A stretch of 64,000 nucleotides of DNA, taken from NCBI RefSeq assembly GCF_019890615.1, contig NZ_JAINVZ010000002.1, positions 186,001-250,000 on the forward strand. The letters are read 5' to 3'. A program made the position numbers and the translations under genes. Source of the DNA: Streptantibioticus parmotrematis (GTDB lineage Bacteria > Actinomycetota > Actinomycetes > Streptomycetales > Streptomycetaceae). Below are positions 61,213 through 64,000 of the stretch, one piece after another. Every line of letters begins with the position of its first letter. Position 1 is the stretch's first letter. The notes below the pieces were generated by a model. That model was not told the DNA's origin, did not search any database, and worked only from the letters and a program-made list of their open reading frames with translations.

Positions 61213-61650
61213 TCAGCAGGGCCGCTTCCGCAGCTCCATCACGTAATCGTGCGGCGCCCCCGCCGACTCCGCCGCGTCCGCGATCTCCCCCAGATACCGC
61301 GCCGAAGGCAACCCGCCCTCGTAGTCGTTGAGCACGTACACCCACGCCGTCAGATCCCCGTCCAGCGTGTGCACCCGCACCGTCGTCCGCCGGTAGATCC
61401 CCAGCGGCACGCCCTCCCACCGGTCCATCGACTCCTCGTCGACCGGCGCGATGTCGTACAGCCCCACGAACACCTGGTGCAGGGGATCCTCGACGAGCGT
61501 GGCGATCGCCCCCTCCCACCCCATCTGCTCGCCGCCGAACGTCAGCCGCCACCCGTTCAGCCAGCCCGTCCCGCGCAGCGGGGAGTGCGGTGCGCGGCGG
61601 GTCATCAGCCTGGCGTCGAGGTTGCCGGCGTAGGCGGCGTAGAGCGACAT
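61213..61650 (-). CDS. Gamma-glutamylcyclotransferase-like protein
   Basis: A 145-residue GGCT-fold protein: AAYAGNLDARLM (phosphate/glycine loop where the family has YGSNL), RGTGWLNGWRLTF, GAIATLVEDPLHQVFVGLYDI and WEGVPLGIYRRTTVRVHT with a family acidic site, VYVLNDYEGG. The family makes 5-oxoproline from gamma-glutamyl amines or hydrolyses small amides. ATG at 61650; a longer frame to 61734 overlaps the divergent lpd promoter. The true substrate is unknown. Confidence 0.85.
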   Translation of the reverse strand: MSLYAAYAGNLDARLMTRRAPHSPLRGTGWLNGWRLTFGGEQMGWEGAIATLVEDPLHQVFVGLYDIAPVDEESMDRWEGVPLGIYRRTTVRVHTLDGDLTAWVYVLNDYEGGLPSARYLGEIADAAESAGAPHDYVMELRKRPC

Positions 61651-61733
61651 GAGCGACAGCGTACGGGAGCCGCCCGAACGCGAGGCGGGCCCGACCGAGC
61701 CCCCGGTTCGACGCTCTCGTCGCGTGCGGGACA

Positions 61734-63179
61734 ATGGAGGGCGTGACTCGGATCGTGATCATCGGTGGCGGACCCGGCGGATACGAGGCGGCGCTGGTCG
61801 CCGCCCAGCTCGGCGCGGAGGTGACCGTCGTCGACTGCGACGGCCTCGGCGGCGCGTCGGTGCTGACCGACTGCGTGCCGTCGAAGACCCTGATCGCGAC
61901 GGCCGAGGTCATGACGACCTTCGACTCCTCGTATGAGGAACTCGGCATCATCGTCACCGACGACACCCCGCCCCGCGAGCAGTCCGCCCGCGTGCACGGC
62001 GTGGACCTGGGCAAGGTCAACCGCCGCGTCAAGCGCCTCGCGCTGGCCCAGTCGCACGACATCACCGCCTCCGTGACCCGCGCCGGCGGCCGGGTGATGC
62101 GCGGCCGCGGCCGCCTGGAGCCGACGCAGGAGCTGGACGGCACCCGTACCGTCACGGTGACCGCCGCGGACGGCACGACCGAGACGCTCAGCGCCGACGC
62201 GGTCCTGGTCGCCACCGGCGCCCACCCCCGCGAGATCCCCGACGCCCAGCCGGACGGCGAGCGCATCCTGAACTGGACGCAGGTCTACGACCTGGAGGAG
62301 CTGCCGGAAGAGCTGATCGTGGTCGGCTCCGGTGTGACCGGTGCCGAGTTCGCGGGCGCCTACCAGGCGCTGGGCAGCCGGGTCACCCTGGTCTCGTCCC
62401 GCGACCGGGTGCTGCCGGGCGAGGACCCGGACGCGGCCGCCGTGCTGGAGGACGTCTTCCGCCGCCGCGGCATGAACGTGATGGCCCGCTCCCGCGCGGC
62501 CGCCGCCAAGCGCGTGGGGGACCGCGTCGAGGTGACGCTCGCGGACGGCCGGGTGATCTCCGGTACGCACTGCCTGATGGCGGTCGGCTCGATCCCCAAC
62601 ACCGAGGGGATCGGCCTGAAGGAAGCGGGCGTGCGGCTGAAGGAGTCCGGTCACGTGTGGACCGACAAGGTCTCGCGCACGACCGCCCCCGGCGTCTACG
62701 CGGCCGGCGACTGCACCGGCGTGCTCGCGCTCGCGTCGGTGGCCGCGATGCAGGGCCGGATCGCGATGTACCACTTCCTGGGCGAGACGGTCGCGCCGCT
62801 GAACCTCAAGACGGTCTCCGCGAACGTCTTCACCGACCCGGAGATCGCCACCGTCGGCTACAGCCAGGCCGACGTCGACAACGGCGTCATCGACGCCCGG
62901 GTCATCAAGCTGCCGCTGCTGCGCAACCCGCGGGCCAAGATGCAGGGCATCAGGGACGGCTTCGTGAAGCTGATCTGCCGCCCCGGCACCGGGATCATCG
63001 TCGGTGGCGTGGTGGTCTCGCCGCGCGCCAGCGAACTGATCCACCCGATCTCGATCGCGGTCGACAACAACCTGACCGTCGAGCAGATCGCGAACACCTT
63101 CACCGTCTACCCGTCGCTGTCGGGTTCGATCGCCGAGGTGGCGCGGCAGCTGCACAGCCGCAGGACCGCGCAGAACTGA
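61734..63179 (+). CDS. NAD(P)H-quinone dehydrogenase (LpdA-type flavoprotein)
   Basis: A 481-residue flavoprotein of the pyridine-nucleotide disulfide family, similar to M. tuberculosis LpdA (Rv3303c). FAD motif IVIIGGGPGGYEAA; NAD motif VVGSGVTGAEFAGAY; CGD-type YAAGDCTGVLALASVAAMQG. The redox loop reads GGASVLTDCVPSK with only Cys47 (Ser42 replaces its partner), and the catalytic HPT-E is VYPSLSGSIAE, so it cannot be a lipoamide dehydrogenase. Quinone reduction is the likely activity. ATG at 61734; a GTG at 61743 after GGAGG is too close to be preferred. Confidence 0.9.
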   Translation: MEGVTRIVIIGGGPGGYEAALVAAQLGAEVTVVDCDGLGGASVLTDCVPSKTLIATAEVMTTFDSSYEELGIIVTDDTPPREQSARVHGVDLGKVNRRVKRLALAQSHDITASVTRAGGRVMRGRGRLEPTQELDGTRTVTVTAADGTTETLSADAVLVATGAHPREIPDAQPDGERILNWTQVYDLEELPEELIVVGSGVTGAEFAGAYQALGSRVTLVSSRDRVLPGEDPDAAAVLEDVFRRRGMNVMARSRAAAAKRVGDRVEVTLADGRVISGTHCLMAVGSIPNTEGIGLKEAGVRLKESGHVWTDKVSRTTAPGVYAAGDCTGVLALASVAAMQGRIAMYHFLGETVAPLNLKTVSANVFTDPEIATVGYSQADVDNGVIDARVIKLPLLRNPRAKMQGIRDGFVKLICRPGTGIIVGGVVVSPRASELIHPISIAVDNNLTVEQIANTFTVYPSLSGSIAEVARQLHSRRTAQN

Positions 63180-63204
63180 CGCTCCGCCAAAAACCCTGCC
63201 CCAT

Positions 63205-63233
63205 GGGGAACCGGCCGGAACGGCTGGTTCCCC
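63205..63233 (+). terminator. 12-bp terminator after the quinone dehydrogenase
   Basis: GGGGAACCGGCC (63205-63216) pairs with GGCTGGTTCCCC (63222-63233) with a single G-U, loop GGAAC. Confidence 0.85.
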
Positions 63234-63332
63234 ACGCGCGTTATAGCACCGGGACGGCCTGCCCGTGAACAACTTCTGTTAATTGGTGCAAACTACTGAA
63301 AGCAGACGCTCGTTGGCGTTACCGTCTGTTTT

Positions 63333-64000
63333 GTGTTCGCAGCAGAACGTCGTCAGTTGATCCTCGAAATGGTGCGGGCGAACGGAGCGGTCTCGCTCCG
63401 GGAGCTCGCCCGCGTCGTCCAGACCTCCGAAGTGACCGTACGGCGTGATGTGCGGGCGCTGGAGGCCGAAGGACTGCTCGACCGCCGGCACGGTGGCGCG
63501 GTGCTGCCGGGCGGTCTGACCCGGGAGTCCGGCTTCCCCCAGAAGTCCCACCTGGCCACCGCGGAGAAGACCGCGATCGCCGACCTCGCGGCCGGACTGG
63601 TCGAGGAGGGCGAGGCGATCGTGGTCGGGGCCGGGACCACCACCCAGGAGCTGGCCCGCAGGCTCGCCCGCGTCCCCGGCCTGACCGTCGTCACCAACTC
63701 GCTGCTGGTCGCCCAGGCGCTCGCGCACGCCAACCGGGTCGAAGTCGTGATGACCGGCGGCACCCTGCGCGGCTCCAACTACGCGCTGGTCGGCAGTGGC
63801 GCCGAGCAGTCGTTGCAGGGGCTGCGGGTGTCGCGGGCCTTCCTGTCGGGCAGCGGCCTGACCGCGGAGCGCGGCCTGTCCACCTCCAACATGCTCTCCG
63901 CCAGCGTCGACCGCGCCCTGGTGCAGGCGGCGGCGGAGGTCGTGGTCCTCGCCGACCACGGGAAGCTGGGCACCGACACGATGTTCCAGACCGTGCCGTC
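63333..64000 (+). CDS. DeoR/GlpR-family regulator, 3' end outside the window
   Basis: The visible 222 residues: FAAERRQLILEMVRANGAVSLRELARVVQTSEVTVRRDVRALEAEGLLDRRHGGAV (seen as the DeoR signature SEVTVRRDVRALEAEGLL with GGA), then the sensor domain EGEAIVVGAGTTTQELA, TVVTNSLLVAQAL, VEVVMTGGTLRGSNYALVG, SRAFLSGSGLTAERGLSTSN and VVVLADHGKLGTDTMFQ. The family senses a phosphorylated sugar. GTG at 63333 begins the family N-terminus. It is a candidate regulator of the palindromic nucleoside sites, because DeoR proteins often bind deoxyribose-phosphate; a weak copy lies upstream at about 63232-63245. Confidence 0.9.
   Translation, partial: MFAAERRQLILEMVRANGAVSLRELARVVQTSEVTVRRDVRALEAEGLLDRRHGGAVLPGGLTRESGFPQKSHLATAEKTAIADLAAGLVEEGEAIVVGAGTTTQELARRLARVPGLTVVTNSLLVAQALAHANRVEVVMTGGTLRGSNYALVGSGAEQSLQGLRVSRAFLSGSGLTAERGLSTSNMLSASVDRALVQAAAEVVVLADHGKLGTDTMFQTVP

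Noticed and set aside
61734-63179. Lipoamide dehydrogenase (lpd)
   Set aside because: The second redox Cys and the HPT-E motif are missing.

Overview
This is a very GC-rich actinobacterial chromosome segment from a Streptomyces or a close relative in Streptomycetaceae. The evidence is strong third-position GC bias, frequent GTG starts, GTGA/ATGA start-stop overlaps, and a gene order (glyA-trpS, DD-carboxypeptidase, sdhCDAB, nucleoside ABC transporter with cdd and deoA, add, afsQ1-afsQ2-sigQ, deoC-ALDH, phosphosugar mutase, pnp, quinone dehydrogenase, DeoR regulator) that I recall from the core of the S. coelicolor chromosome. No rRNA, tRNA, CRISPR array, prophage or intact insertion sequence was seen.

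Layout. 0-13 kb is housekeeping: the 3' part of glyA, trpS, a 2'-5' RNA ligase-like protein, a BrkB/YihY membrane protein, a secreted D,D-carboxypeptidase, succinate dehydrogenase (sdhC-D-A-B on the minus strand), an OHCU decarboxylase, and an ECF sigma factor translationally coupled to a one-TM partner. 13-25 kb is a cell-surface polymer locus in two divergent operons. The minus operon holds a GT2 glycosyltransferase, a polysialyltransferase-like protein and an acyltransferase. The plus operon holds a GT-B-like protein, a CMP-nonulosonate synthetase, a NeuB-like synthase, a second sialyltransferase-like protein and an ABC-2 permease, followed by a GT4 protein. Streptomyces walls are known to carry Kdn-containing teichulosonic acids, and this locus fits that role.

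25-41 kb holds an M20 peptidase, an aspartate aminotransferase, then a nucleoside import and salvage block (BMP lipoprotein, ABC ATPase, two permeases, cytidine deaminase, thymidine phosphorylase), a Uma2 protein, a divergent MFS/LysR pair, an alpha/beta hydrolase and adenosine deaminase. 41-47 kb holds VanZ, a lipoprotein, AfsQ2, AfsQ1 and SigQ, with two small secreted proteins flanking the set. 47-51 kb is a deoC-ALDH-short ALDH operon. 51-56.4 kb looks accessory: a TetR with a TetX-like flavin monooxygenase, a LysR, an inositol-monophosphatase-like protein, a hydrolase, an F420-type reductase and gene remnants. 56.7-64 kb returns to core genes: a PH-like membrane protein, a Cys-rich pentapeptide protein, a phosphosugar mutase, pnp, a GGCT, an NAD(P)H-quinone dehydrogenase and a DeoR regulator cut by the window edge.

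The most interesting signal is a near-perfect palindrome, TCTACGCGCGTAGA. It sits at or just upstream of the apparent -10 of the BMP lipoprotein, adenosine deaminase, deoC and pnp genes, and in the leader of the ABC ATPase operon. These genes together import nucleosides, cleave them to bases and pentose phosphates, and send deoxyribose-5-phosphate to glyceraldehyde-3-phosphate and acetaldehyde, which the adjacent ALDH could oxidise. It reads as the operator of a purine/pyrimidine nucleoside regulon spread over 33 kb. Other signals are a 141-bp inverted repeat near 61.1 kb, many short in-frame tandem duplications (several duplicating conserved motifs), a duplicated gene-end scar in the accessory region, and a possible ATC start codon.
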